Origin: Hygrophila difformis
Lineage: Eukaryota > Streptophyta > Magnoliopsida > Lamiales > Acanthaceae
Direction of reading: 5' to 3'
Length of the DNA stretch: 64,000 nt
Assembly: GCA_030278955.1 (NCBI GenBank)
Contig: JAOANR010000003.1
Location: forward strand, 53,044,902 to 53,108,901
Below the pieces are notes generated by a model. The model had not been told where the DNA came from and did no database searches. It saw only the letters and a program-made list of their open reading frames with translations. A program made the position numbers and the translations under genes. Shown here piece after piece: positions 26,101 through 36,094 of this stretch. Every line of letters begins with the position of its first letter. Within the stretch, counting starts at the first letter, position 1.

Positions 26101-28636
26101 GTAAAAAATTATATTTCTAAAAGTAGGAGACAAAAGAGCATTTCTGAATCACTTCAGATCCATACAAGACGATGATATCTACCATAATATTGGCAAAAAA
26201 GTAGGGGGTAGATATTAAAAAAATAAATGAACAAAAAATAGACGAGTTAAATATTTCTAAAACCAATCAAAATCCATCATAACAAACAGATTCACTATGA
26301 CCCCTTACAACTACTGCCCCATCCTCTTCCAAGTCGAGAAACTTCGTCAGCATTTGGATAGTTAAGACAATTATTATTAGGATGGCACTCTAGTTGGATC
26401 AGAGAAAATGTTACAGGAAATAACACTTATTTCTGAGTGTCTATGCATAAAAGATTTTTAATAGAAAAATAAATAACAAAAGAAAATAGTTATATCATAC
26501 CGTATAGATTTTTAATAAAAGATTTCTGAGTATACTGCTAATTGGTAGCAAATTGAATAGTACCAGATGGTTAAAATATTTATATAACACCGTATAGTCA
26601 TTCAGCCACCTAACAATCAGTAGGATTACATAAGACATATACACAAGCAAATAAAAAAAGAGACAATTTCAGCAAGTACACTGGAAATTTTGTTATTATG
26701 CAATTATGCTGCCGTTCCGCAACCCCCCAGATCACAATAGCTGTATAACTTGAAGTTGGGAGCACGAAGAATAAACGTTTAGAAAATAGTCATGAAGATA
26801 ATAAGCAGGTATGGAAAATGCCCAGTTCCCAAAGACACAGTAACAAACACTACTAAAGTATCAGAATGATATAATCAATTATCAAACATCATCTCTGGAA
26901 TTTAACAGGCTGGTATTATGATGCTACTTTTATTAGCACAAGATCATGTTATGGACAAGTCAGTTTCTGGAGAACAGTGATATATTTTACATTGATTTCA
27001 GAATTCTGATTTAACACAGATTTTAAGGTGTCCACTTGTTTGATTAATTTCTTTTGCAACTTAAGATGGGGGCTCAATTTCAAACATGTATTCTATCTGG
27101 CAGAAAATCGGTTTGAATTACCACAAAAAATGAATAACAAGCCTACCTCAACACAGATGTGCCATATATTTCCAGTCTTATTTACTTGAGGATCAAGTGA
27201 TAATTCAATCATCCCTTGACTAAGTTCATCATTTAATCTCCTGAAAATATATTATAATTCAAACGATTAGTATATCCTTAAGAAAAAAAAGAAGGGAAAC
27301 CTAATATGCTGCCTTCTATGCACTAAGAATTATTGCCTTGGATGTCACGCCAATTATATATAGAAAATTTCTGCTTCTTACATCACCTTTCTGAAACTTC
27401 CAGAATTTGAGATGCACAGTGTTAACAAAGCAATGAAATTTATTATCCATAAACCAAGCAAGTTCTACAAATAACATCTCATTTGCTCAAATGGAACATA
27501 TGATTGAAAACTAATCCTGCAGCTATTAAGCAAATGATCCCAAATTTAGCGATATTTTCAAACCTCTCTTGAAGAACTAAACAAAGGGTAACAGTGGTAG
27601 CATTTTGAGAGAAAATCGCAAAATTGATTCCTTGTTCAACCTCTGACACTCCTAAAGGATGTGCTTGACCAGGGAAAACATTCAATAGAGGACTTTCTTC
27701 CCCTTGAGATGCTTCTTCCTATAATAACAGGCAGTACAATGAGGAATTATGCATCTTTACAAACAGCAGCACATAGCATTATCGATAGAAAGAAATGCAG
27801 AAGATGGACTGTCTGTTAAAGCATAAAGCATATTATCAGTTTGATACACCATAAGATCTATAGTTCTTAGCAGTAACTGCACTTGAATATGACCTTTCAA
27901 AAGTGAGAAATTGATGAAGTGCTAGGAACTAAGGAACACTCCTCCTCGAACAAGTAAATTAGTTACATAACTTCACAGCTTGTTTCATGGAAGTTGGCAA
28001 TCACCACTGCCATTTGTAGTAACCACAACGGGTCCACATATAACAAACAAATTCATTACACATGATCGCAGCCTTTGCCCGAAAACAGTGGCCTTAACTC
28101 AAAAGAACCAAATAGCTACCTTTCAAAAGGATATCCTCCTCATATTTCACCACATATCATAAAATACACTACGCAAGACGACTAGTGAAGCCAATTTCCG
28201 CAGCATATCAAATTTCAAGATTACCCCATACCTCCCGAGTCACTACGCTCTGTTCACCTGCTCGAGCTGCGCACTCAAACGAACCCATTTGATGACTTCC
28301 AGCAGAAATTTTTCCTATCTGAACCCAAAGTAATTCTAATTTAAAGAGAGGAAAAGAAACGAATAATACTTCAAAGAAAACGAAGAGGAAAGGCACTTAC
28401 TACACCGAAAAATTCCTGCGTCGAAATCTTTCCCGATGATGCAATTTCATTCGATTTCAGTCTACAACTGCAAACTAAACTCTTAAAGAAAGGGAACACG
28501 AACCGAAACTCGACGACAATACAAAATCCCAAAAAAGGCGCGAAGAAGTTTACCGAGTGATGAAGGGGCGGGTAGCGAGCGCAGGAACTCCAGCGGAAAG
28601 GATGTTGCCCCTGAGCGTGGAACTCGAAAGTATCAT
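11146..28636 (-). CDS. ISA3: Isoamylase-type starch-debranching enzyme, ISA3 class (24 exons, 777 aa)
   Basis: Plastid isoamylase 3 hydrolyses alpha-1,6 branches, mainly short ones left by phosphorylase and beta-amylase during starch breakdown. The exons, transcribed downward, are 28636-28554, 28467-28401, 28318-28232, 27718-27564, 27240-27147, 25993-25757, 24991-24887, 23090-22986, 22148-22014, 21933-21847, 21254-21197, 19965-19902, 19542-19443, 18485-18385, 17591-17540, 16914-16852, 16194-16105, 16017-15945, 14492-14413, 14023-13919, 13834-13736, 12735-12674, 12203-12095 and 11268-11146. All introns are GT-AG, the phases agree, and the total is 2334 nt. A Ser/Arg-rich N terminus looks like a transit peptide. 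CBM48 starts near residue 90 ([13 protein letters not shown]). GH13 motifs are DVVYNHTNE (from 360), GFRFDLAS (nucleophile Asp438), EPWD (acid/base Glu475) and IAHDGFT (Asp548). The ISA3 assignment over ISA1 or ISA2 rests on [18 protein letters not shown] and [17 protein letters not shown]. The start is the first ATG in frame with the transit-like exon. Confidence 0.95.
11640..11715. repeat. Small hairpin sequence in ISA3 intron 23
   Basis: TTTGATTGG, AGGCTATTATTAGCCT and CAATAATCAAA fold back on each other. It may be a relic of a small hAT-like MITE, but no target duplication was identified. Confidence 0.35.
13359..13570. mobile_element. Diverged Stowaway-like MITE relic in ISA3 intron 21
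   Basis: It opens TCCCTCCATATTGTATT and has the family's internal order (AGAATATCAAATTTTCATAA, a stretch like GAGTTACTAATGGTTAAAAA and TATTAAATTGCGTG). The far terminal repeat is no longer recognisable. Confidence 0.5.
14889..14922. repeat. AAG/GAA microsatellite in ISA3 intron 18
   Basis: A run of about ten AAG units lies between A-rich flanks. Confidence 0.85.
15470..15715 (-). mobile_element. TRIM-like retroelement piece in ISA3 intron 18
   Basis: In reverse orientation it shows the same landmarks as the copy at 49256: LTR-like sequence with TGTGGGACAC (as written on plus), a purine tract complement CCCCTCCTC near 15536, a primer-binding-site-like GGCTTTGATACCGTG near 15601, and the LTR-end text ATGAGGTTCCA. 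A second, oppositely oriented GGAACCTCATATCCATCATC follows at about 15675, so the copy is rearranged. Confidence 0.5.
15797..15948. repeat. 76-bp tandem duplication across the ISA3 exon 18 donor
   Basis: Copies at 15797-15872 and 15873-15948 differ at one base (ATG against ATA near the end). The repeat includes the last four coding bases and the 5' splice site of exon 18, so a second identical GAAG-GTAAA donor exists at 15869, inside the intron. Confidence 0.95.
17240..17515. repeat. Fold-back repeat in ISA3 intron 15
   Basis: ATTGTTAATAGTAGGAG with about 50 bp beyond it (17238-17296) is answered in reverse by CTCCTACTATTAACAAT with the same following text (about 17370-17425). A loop segment (about 17318-17385: CATCAAAAAACCC, TTGAGGATATGGGGTAC) is repeated directly at about 17440-17513. 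It is probably a MITE. Confidence 0.65.
19110..19382. mobile_element. hAT-like MITE in ISA3 intron 13 (probable)
   Basis: The left end GGGGGTGTTTGGCAAAAA and right end TTCCCAAACAAGCTCT are imperfect inverted repeats of the type common in plant hAT MITEs. Internal CAAACAACTAATTTTTGGCT and CAGTTAACAACTAACAGCT fit that type. No target duplication could be fixed. Confidence 0.5.
20263..21027. mobile_element. Non-autonomous hAT element in ISA3 intron 11
   Basis: The ends CAGGGCC and GGCCCTG are flanked by an exact 8-bp duplication CCTTTGTG (20255-20262, 21028-21035), which is the hAT signature. The left end includes GGGGCCCCCAAATATTGGGGGCCCCC-type sequence around 20305-20332. The element carries a complete nested Stowaway-like MITE (20693-20954). 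No transposase frame remains. Confidence 0.88.
20693..20954. mobile_element. Stowaway-like MITE nested in the hAT element
   Basis: The termini CTTCCTCCGTTTTTG and AAAAGCGGAGAAAG are bounded by TA at 20691-20692 and 20955-20956. The internal AGTCAAGTGGGATCTTATTA and ATTCGTCTCGTCGTG place it in the same family as 9780 and 29610. It inserted after the hAT element. Confidence 0.85.
23480..24252. mobile_element. TIR element with 8-bp target duplication in ISA3 intron 7
   Basis: The left end CTATGTTGCTCGGACTCG and the right end, read on the minus strand, CTATGATGCTCGGACTCG are inverted repeats. They are flanked by GCTAACAC at 23472-23479 and 24253-24260. Subterminal GTGTCGGACACGG-like words occur at both ends. 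The right third (about 23960-24240) is GC-rich, with CCGCCG words and a GA-repeat at 24110-24130, suggesting captured sequence. The 8-bp duplication favours hAT, but the TIR is not the canonical CAGGG type. Confidence 0.8.
25999..26262. repeat. About 132-bp tandem duplication next to ISA3 exon 6
   Basis: CAAAAGAGCATTTCTGAATC with its following ACTTCAGATCCATA begins at 25999 and again at 26131. AAAAGTAGGGGGTA also occurs in both copies (near 26088 and 26199). The unit starts about 5 bp from the exon 6 acceptor and so copies the polypyrimidine and branch region of intron 5. Confidence 0.85.
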
Positions 28637-29231
28637 ATTACCAGAATAACCAATCAATCAATCACGTAGAGAAAATTTCCCAGATCAAGAGACGATTGTG
28701 GAATGCCCATTTGGGGGGGGGGTATGAGATCAGCAGCAGTGCATCTTTGAGCGTGGAGGAGATTAGCAGTAAGATTTGATGAATGATAGTGTGAGACGTA
28801 CGGTAGACATTCATGTTCCCCACGTGAAATGAACGTTGGGAAAATATCCGGGCCGTCAACCAAGAGACACGTGTCGGGCTCGTCGGATGAATCATGGATA
28901 TAATTAAAAATAATTTCCCCAAATGATGATTCACCATTTCCGAGATTCAAATGGGATATTGTCCCAACGGAAAATGGTGTTATAAAATGTGTCAATAGAA
29001 AATGCGAGCCGGGAATGGAATCCGGGTCTGCAATTACATGACGTCATCACGGCTCAAGGACAGTTACTGTTGCTCAACTACGGGAAAAGCAAGCCCAGGA
29101 TGCCAAATTAAAGACAACCGCTTGCCCAACTGCAATTTTGCAAAATTGTACTGTAATAGATTTACCAGGATGCGAAAATTAAAGACCAATCCAGCCCCTA
29201 CATAACGTACATCATTATTCTTCCGGCTCGG
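28637..29231. promoter_or_regulatory. Presumed ISA3 5' UTR and promoter interval
   Basis: This is the sequence upstream of the ISA3 start (the gene reads leftward). It has a G10 run near 28713 and no other supported gene. I could not place a TATA box or transcription start with confidence. An inserted MULE-type element begins at 29232 and limits the native promoter to at most about 600 bp. Confidence 0.4.
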
Positions 29232-30074
29232 TTACGGAGGGTGCAATCAATAAAACCGCAGCACATCTATATACATCATTTCATTTAAATCCAACGATTC
29301 AAAATGAAAAAATGGTAAATTGTCCAAAAACTTATATAACATCAAGTGGATGATAAATACACACAAGCTTATCGCTGAAAAACACTATGGCATGTCGATG
29401 AAATATTATATAGTCTATCGCTGAACTACACACAACTTGTCGCTGAAATATATTAAGCCAAATTAATTGGGGTTTCAACGTTTATGAAATTGCTGAAATG
29501 CACATTATCAAGTCGCTGAAAAATACTATAGCATGTCGATGAAATATGCTATCATACATCTCTGGTATATACAGAAGCCATTGCTAACACTATATTTGTC
29601 GCTGAAATACTTCATCCGTTTTGAAAAAATCGTAACATTTGGTTAGTTGCAACTGTTCACGCGCACACTTTAACTTAAAGTTTTATCATAATTATACAAG
29701 TTAAAATATAGTCAAGTGAGATCTTGTTAGATTCGTCTCGTCTCGTAGTTTTTAAATATCGAACTTCTAAAATTTTTATTTATACCGAACTTGATTTATT
29801 AATGATTTAAAATGTGTATTGGACTGCGTGTATTGAACTTCTAAAATGTGTAGCAAAAAAAAAACGGATGAGGTATATTATGGCGCGTCGCTATTACTTA
29901 ACATCGCTAAAATATAAATACGTTGTCGATGAAATGTACTAAAATATATTTTGGAGTAATATGACAATTACTTTTTTAACATTCGATTTAATCTCAACCG
30001 TTGATTTAAAAAGTTAATCAACAGTGCGAAGTCACCGCATCACATCAAGTCAAAACACTTGATCGCATCCTAAC
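29232..30074. mobile_element. Non-autonomous MULE upstream of ISA3, related to the FAR1-type MULE at 58326
   Basis: The left end GGAGGGTGCAATCAA, with GCAGCACATC inside, and the right end (minus strand GTTAGGATGCGATCAA, then TTTTGACTTGATGTGATG) both match the left end of the 58326 element (GTTAGGGTGCAATCA, then TTTTTTGACTTGATGTGCTG). The interior has repeated TCGCTGAAA and TCGATGAAA words between 29370 and 29930 and no coding sequence. A MITE is nested at 29610-29873. Target duplications were not resolved. Confidence 0.72.
29610..29873. mobile_element. Stowaway-like MITE nested in the MULE
   Basis: The termini CTTCATCCGTTTTG and AAAAACGGATGAGG are flanked by TA (29608-29609, 29874-29875). 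Internal AGTCAAGTGAGATCTTGTTA is shared with the family. Confidence 0.85.
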
Positions 30075-30480
30075 AAAATTGTTATTTTCATTAAGGAAAA
30101 TTAGGTGATCTATGTTGTCAATTACTCAATTTGGCACATAGTATTTTTTATTTATTTTTAAATTTTAATGCTAGCTAAGTATACTTTTAAACTACAAGAG
30201 GCCTATACCATTCAGAAATGCAAAATTAGTATTGAATAATTTTGATTAAAAATCTAATATATTAATTATTTTTATTATAAATATGTGTATATATAATACA
30301 TATATATGGATTTGTACATTTTATTTTAAGGGATTAATTCTAAGTTTAGCAAAACTTTGGCTTTGGCTTATCCACAAAAGTTTAGCTAAACTTAGGACTG
30401 AATACTTCAGTACGGGGACGAAATAAACCCACACTGAATTGAGTGGATGGAAGATATATGTCTTCATGACTTTTATTATA
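30075..30480. other. AT-rich spacer, nothing recognised
   Basis: There is no gene signal. It contains TATATATAATACATATATATG around 30285-30308. Confidence 0.5.
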
Positions 30481-30708
30481 CTCTCTTCGTTTTTAAAAAA
30501 TTGAAACGGACTCACAGTGCACGCAGTTCAATGCATGTTTTAAATCATGAATAACTTAATTTTGGTACAAGTAGAAATTCTAAAAGTTTGATATTTAAAA
30601 ACTACTCGACGAGACGAATCTAATAAGATCTCACTTGGCTATATTTTAACTTGTATAACTATGATAAAACTTTAAATCAATGTACATGTGTGAACCAAAA
30701 TTAAATAT
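30481..30708 (-). mobile_element. Stowaway-like MITE, reverse orientation
   Basis: It starts CTCTCTTCGTTTTTAAAAAA after a TA. Internally it has the reverse complement of the family core (GACGAGACGAATCTAATAAG, then ATCTCACTTGG). The far end has lost a recognisable terminal repeat. Confidence 0.7.
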
Positions 30709-30732
30709 TTACTTCACCGAATAAACTTTCAT

Positions 30733-31380
30733 ATCCGACATCGTCGTCGCCAGCAATTTCTCTTAAAGGTGGACCTTGAGAAAGCTTATGACAATGTTCG
30801 CTGGACTACTCTTGAAATTTTGTATCTAGCCGAGAGATGGGGTTACCGCTTGCTCTACAGCAACTTATTATGTTTTGTGTCTGCTCTCCATCGTATTCGA
30901 TTCTCTGAATGGGTCTGCGCTCTTCCCCGCAATCACCCCGGCTAAAAGGGCTCCGCCAAGGTGATCCCTTGTCGCCATATCTCTTTATTATTATCATGGA
31001 GAAATTGTCCAAAACTATTGTCTCTTGGTCGAAAGTCAGGGAAGGACTTGGAGGCCTGTGGTTCTAGGCAGGGGTTTTTCCCTCCAATCTCCCATCTTAT
31101 GTTCGCCGATGACCTTCTTCTTTTCTCTGAGGCTAACTACTCTTGATAGCGCCCGTTGCATGGACGAGGTGCTAAGCAATTTCGCTAGCCAGTCAGGACT
31201 AACGGATCAACCCCGTAAATCCCAAGCTTTGGCTTCGGCAGCTGGTCACGACTGATACTTGTCAATTGATTTCTAATATCTTGAATGTTGAGTTCACCAA
31301 TGACCTTGGGAAGTATCTGGGGTTTCCAGTGTTTCATGGTGCGGCCCGTAGCCAACACTTTTCATTTTCTTCTTGAAGGC
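30733..31380 (+). pseudogene. LINE reverse-transcriptase fragment
   Basis: The translated pieces VDLEKAYDNVRWTTLE (about 30770), [17 protein letters not shown] (about 30960) and LMFADDLLLFSEAN (about 31094) are RT core motifs of a plant L1 LINE, followed by the post-FADD segment up to VFHGAARSQHF. Several frameshifts break it. No endonuclease, ORF1 or tail is present. It is not an extension of the LINE at 557, being a different and shorter copy. Confidence 0.85.
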
Positions 31381-31381
31381 T

Positions 31382-31549
31382 ACAGGTTAAAATATAGTCA
31401 ATTGAGATCTTGTTAGATTCGTCTCGTCTTGTAGTTTTTAAATATCGAACTTTTAGAATTTTTACTTGTACCGAACTTGAGTTATTACTGATTTAAAATG
31501 TTCATTAGACTGCGTGCTGTGTGGGTCCGTAGCAAACAAAAAAAACGGA
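31382..31549 (+). mobile_element. 5'-truncated Stowaway-like MITE
   Basis: It begins abruptly inside the family core (GTTAAAATATAGTCAATTGA) and ends AAAAAACGGAGGGA. It abuts the LINE fragment directly. Confidence 0.75.
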
Positions 31550-31861
31550 GGGATTATCACACAAAACATCTCTCACATCACACATTTTTCCATTATTTCC
31601 GTCACATAAAACATTTATCATCACAAACACATCACCTGTACATACAGGTAAGATCCACTTCCGACAATTTAGAACCCGTCAGGTGCAATAAGATCGATTA
31701 GGAGGGGATGGATAAATTTCAGATAGAAAATATACCTAATTTATATCTTGTGTATATGTGTGGGCCCGGCTCATATATTTTAAAAAAAAATTATCATTTC
31801 TACCCCCTGACACCTAAAATACTTTATGCCTTTTAAACAAGAAGTAATAGTGTTTGTTGCC
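31550..31861. other. Spacer left of the large MULE
   Basis: No gene is seen. CATCACACA-type words repeat around 31560-31640. Confidence 0.4.
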
Positions 31862-31938
31862 CTGTTAGGGATAGTAAAAAAAACTTTTCTACACCCACTG
31901 CTTAAAAGATAACTTTTCTACCCGAAATGACAAAAAAT

Positions 31939-31994
31939 CCTTCGGTCGGAGCCTTCGATCGGACCGATCGAAGCATTAAAGGCCGACCGAAGTG
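31939..31994. repeat. Left terminal palindrome block of the MULE
   Basis: CTTCGATCGG and CCGATCGAAG are perfect 10-bp arms around a single A (31953-31973), bracketed by TTCGGTCGG and CCGACCGAAG. The same block recurs at 36403-36468 and 43029-43290. Confidence 0.9.
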
Positions 31995-32089
31995 AGTATT
32001 ACTTAAGCATGATTAGTTGAGCTTCCGTCGTGAGAAAAACCTTCGGTCGGCCAATGTGATGGCTTCGATCAAGCCGATCGATACTCTAA

Positions 32090-32995
32090 TAATTGCTATT
32101 TTTTATTGAAAATTTATTTTGTTTTTGTTTTCATTACTATATATTATATTATTTGAAATTGTATATATTATTATTATTATTATTTATTTCACTAGTGTAT
32201 ATATTATATTTAAATTATATTATATTATTTGAAATTTTATATATTATTATTGAATTTATATATGTCATTTATTATATTTTTGTAAATTTATTAAAGTAGT
32301 AATTATATTTATTATTAAATTATTATTTTATTATTATTACATTTACTATATTTTATTCTATTTGAAATTGTATATAATATTATTTCTAATATTAATTAGT
32401 ATTATGGAAATAATTATTGTTATTTTTGATGTATTTATTATATAATTATTATTATTTAAATTATATATTATATTTATTATATTTTTGGTGTATGTGGACA
32501 TTTTAAAGTATTGATTATATTTATTATACCAATAATGATATTATTGGTATTATTATATGATTATTATTTAAATTATTATTTTAGTATTATTATATTTACT
32601 ATATTTTATTCTATTTGAAATTGTATATATTATTATTTCTAATATTAATTAGTATCATGGAAATCATTATTATTATTTTGGATATATTTATTATATAATA
32701 ATTATTATTTAAATTATATATTATATTTAATATATTTTTGGTATATTTGGATATTTAAAAATATTAATTATATTTATTATACCAATAATGATATTATTGG
32801 TATTATTATTATTATTATTATTTAAATTATTATTTTTAATTATTATATTTACTATATAATATATTATTTGAAATTATATATAGTATTATTTCTAATATTT
32901 ATTAGTATTATGAAAATCGTTATTATTATTTTTGATGTATTTATTATATAATTATTATTATTTAAATTATATATTATATTTATTAATGGATAATA
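32090..32995. repeat. AT-rich internally repeated field
   Basis: This stretch is almost pure A and T. A unit of about 260 bp can be followed at least twice: AATATTAATTAGTATTATGG near 32388 and again near 32639, ACCAATAATGATATTATTGG near 32527 and again near 32781. There is no coding potential beyond a Leu/Tyr/Ile-rich chance frame. Confidence 0.75.
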
Positions 32996-32999
32996 ACGA

Positions 33000-33164
33000 T
33001 ATTTATTATTAATAAACAGGATTAGTTGAGTTTTGGTCGGATAAAACCCTTTCGGTCGGTAAATGAGAATACTTCGATCAAGCCGATCGAAGTTGTAATA
33101 ATTGCTATTTTTTATTTTTATTTAAATATTAATTTATTTTTTGTTTTCTATTTATATAAATTAC

Positions 33165-33201
<37 letters not shown>

Positions 33202-34191
33202 TTATTATTATTATAATGGATAATAATGATATTTATTATTAATAAACAGGATTAGTTGAATTTAGATCGGATAAAACCCTTTCGGTCGATAAATGGGAAT
33301 GCTTCGATCAAGCCGAGCGAAGTTGTAATAATTGCTATTTTATATTTTATTTAGATATTAATTTAGTTTTTATTTTTCGTTTATATAAATTACTATTATT
33401 ATTATTAGTATTATTAAAATGGATAATAATGATATTTATTATTAATAAACAGGATTAGTTGAGTTTTGGTCGGATAAAACCCTTTCGGTCGGTAAATAAG
33501 AATGCTTCGATCAAGCCGATCAAAGTTGTAATAATTGCTATTTTTTTTATTTTTATTTAAATATTAATTTATTTTTCATTTCCGTTTATATAAATTACTA
33601 TTATTATAATGGATAATAATGATATTTATTATTAATAAACAGGATTAGTTGAGTTTAGGTCGGATAAAACTCTTTCGGTCGGTAAATGATAATGCTTCGA
33701 TCAAGCCGAGCGAGTTGTAATAATCGCTATTTTATATTTTATTTAAATATTAATTTATTTTTTATTTTCCGTTTATATAAATTACTATTATTATTAGTAT
33801 TATTATAATTGATAATAATGATATTTATAATAAACAGGATTAGTTGAGTTTAGGTCGGATAAAACCCTTTCGGTCGGAATAGGAGAATGCTTCGATCAAG
33901 CCGATCGAAGTTGTAATAATTGCTATTTTTATTTTTATTTAAATATTAATTTATTTTTTATTTTTCGTTTATATAAATTACTATTATTATTATTAGTATT
34001 ATTATAATGGATAATAATGATATTTATTATTAATAAATAGGATTAGTTGAGTTTTGGTCGGATAAAACCCTTTCGGTCGGTAAATGGGAATGCTTCGATC
34101 AAGCCGATCGAAGTTGTAATAATTGCTATTTTATATTTTATTTAAATATTAATTTAATTTTTATTTTTCATTTATATAAATTACTATTATT

Positions 34192-34222
<31 letters not shown>

Positions 34223-35815
34223 AAATGGATAATAATGATATTTATTATTAATAAACAGGATTAGTTGAGTTTTGGTCGGATAAAACCCTTTCGGTCGGTA
34301 AATGAGAATGCTTCGATCAAGCAGATCGAAGTTGTAATAATTGCTATTTTTATTTTTATTTAAATATTAATTTATTTTTCATTTTTCGTTTATATAAATT
34401 ACTATTATTATTATTAGTATTATTATAATGGATAATAATGATATTTACTATTAATAAACATGAATAGTTGAGTTTAGATCGGATAAAACCCTTTCGATCG
34501 GTAAATGAGAATGCTTCGATCAAGCCGAGCGAAGTTGTAATAATTGCTATTTTATAAACATGAATAGAGGAGTATTTTATTTAAATATTAATTTATTTTT
34601 TATTTTTCGTTTATATAAATTACTATTATTATTATTAGTCTTATTATAATGAATAATAATGATATTTATTATTAATAAACAGGATTACTTGAGTTTAGGT
34701 CGGATAAAACCCTTTCGGTCGGATTAGGAGAATGCTTCGATCAAGCCGATCGAAGTTGTAATAATTGCTATTTTTTATTTTTATTTAAATATTTATTTAT
34801 TTTTCATTTTCCGTTTATATAAATTACTATTATTATTATTAGTATTGTTATAATGGATAATAATGATATTTATTATTAATAAATAGAGCTGTAAATAGAA
34901 CAAACAGTTCGTGAGCTGAGCTCGTTTCGATTCGTGTTCGTTCGTTAACAGCTCATTCGATAAGTTAAACGAACCGAGCTCAAACACATAATTTATTTTG
35001 TGTGTTCGTTCGTTAAGTTCGCGAACAGTTCGGAATTCTTTTTTAATGAAATATATATTATAAAAAATAAAAAATTTATCTAGTTGTTCTTTTCATTTTT
35101 CATTTTTATTAATTTCACATTTCTCTCATAAATTATATTACAATATATATTATATTTTCACAATTAATTTAATTCTAAAATAAATAAATTTATTAATAAA
35201 ATAAATGGTTCGTTAACTGAGCTCGACTAGGCTCGTGTTCGTTCGTTATTAGCCCGTTCGAAAGGTTAAACGAACAGAGCTCAAACATAAAAATTGGCTC
35301 GTTAAGATTTTTGGCTCGGTTCGTGTTCGTTCGTTAGGCCGAACGAACAGAGCTCAAACACTTGAAGCTCGGTTCGGTTCGGCTCGTTTACAGTTCTATT
35401 AATAAACAGGATTAGTTGAGTTTTGGTCGGATAAAACCCTTTCGGTCGGTAAATGAGAATGCTTCGATCAAGCCGATCGAAGTTGTAATAATTGTTATTT
35501 TTTATTTTTATTTAAATATTAATTTTTTTTTCATTTTCCGTTTATATAAATTACTATTATTATTATTATTAGTATTATTATAATAGATAATAATGAATTT
35601 ATTATTAATAAACAGGATTAGTTGAGTTTTGGTCGGATAAAACTCTTTCGGTCGATAAATGAGATGGCTTCGATCAAGCCGATCGAAGCTGTAATAATTG
35701 CTATTTTATATTATTTATTGAAATATTATTTTATTTTATTATTGTCCGTTTATATAAATTACTATTATTATTATTATTAGTATTGTTATAATGGATAATA
35801 ATGATATTTATTATT
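33000..35815. repeat. Tandem array of about 200-bp units with a central palindrome
   Basis: About eleven units carry, in order: AACAGGATTAGTTGAGTTT, GGTCGGATAAAACCCTTTCG, GTCGGTAAATGAGAATG, a palindrome CTTCGATC-AAGCC-GATCGAAG, TTGTAATAATTGCTATTTT, an AT-rich part with CCGTTTATATAAATTACTA, a variable TTA microsatellite, and ATGGATAATAATGATATTTA. Units start near 33010, 33241, 33443, 33634, 33829, 34034, 34251, 34451, 34674, 35400 and 35607. A degenerate unit is at 32008-32110. Most spacing is 190-230 bp. The 34674 unit is split by an inserted hAT MITE. Confidence 0.92.
34884..35398. mobile_element. hAT-like MITE inserted in the tandem array
   Basis: The ends TAGAGCTGTAAA and TTTACAGTTCTA are inverted repeats flanked by the exact 8-bp duplication TTAATAAA (34876-34883, 35399-35406). 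The interior is rich in GTTCGTTCGTTA and GAGCTC words in both orientations. There is no ORF of note. Confidence 0.9.
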
Positions 35816-35935
35816 ATAAGTGAAAATATTTTTATTAAAATTGTGTTATTATACTATTATTCTTACTATTAATAATATTAATTATAAATTAGTTATAATC
35901 ATAAAAATATTAATCATATTAGAAGAGTTTCCAAG

Positions 35936-35953
35936 AAGAAGAAGAAGAAGAAG

Positions 35954-35985
<32 letters not shown>

Positions 35986-36010
35986 GAAGAACAAGAAGAA
36001 GAAGAAGAAG
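35936..36010. repeat. AAG microsatellite
   Basis: A run of AAG units with two interruptions produces a poly-Arg reading frame that should not be taken as a gene. Confidence 0.9.
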
Positions 36011-36094
36011 ATATGCTTTAGGTTTAATGATGTATGATTTAAAAATAAAATTATGATCAAAAATATTTATTATGAATTATAGTTATAAATTAAT

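Noticed and set aside
28980..29215. Possible tRNA or other RNA gene near GGAATGGAATCCGGGTCTGC
   Set aside because: No cloverleaf, A box or B box could be built; nothing supports an RNA gene.
33000..35815. Regular repeats spaced about 200 bp, superficially CRISPR-like
   Set aside because: The spacers are also repeated, the repeat unit is the whole 200 bp, the setting is a plant transposon and there are no cas genes.
35820..36056. Plus-strand frame encoding poly-Arg
   Set aside because: It is the translation of an AAG microsatellite in AT-rich DNA.
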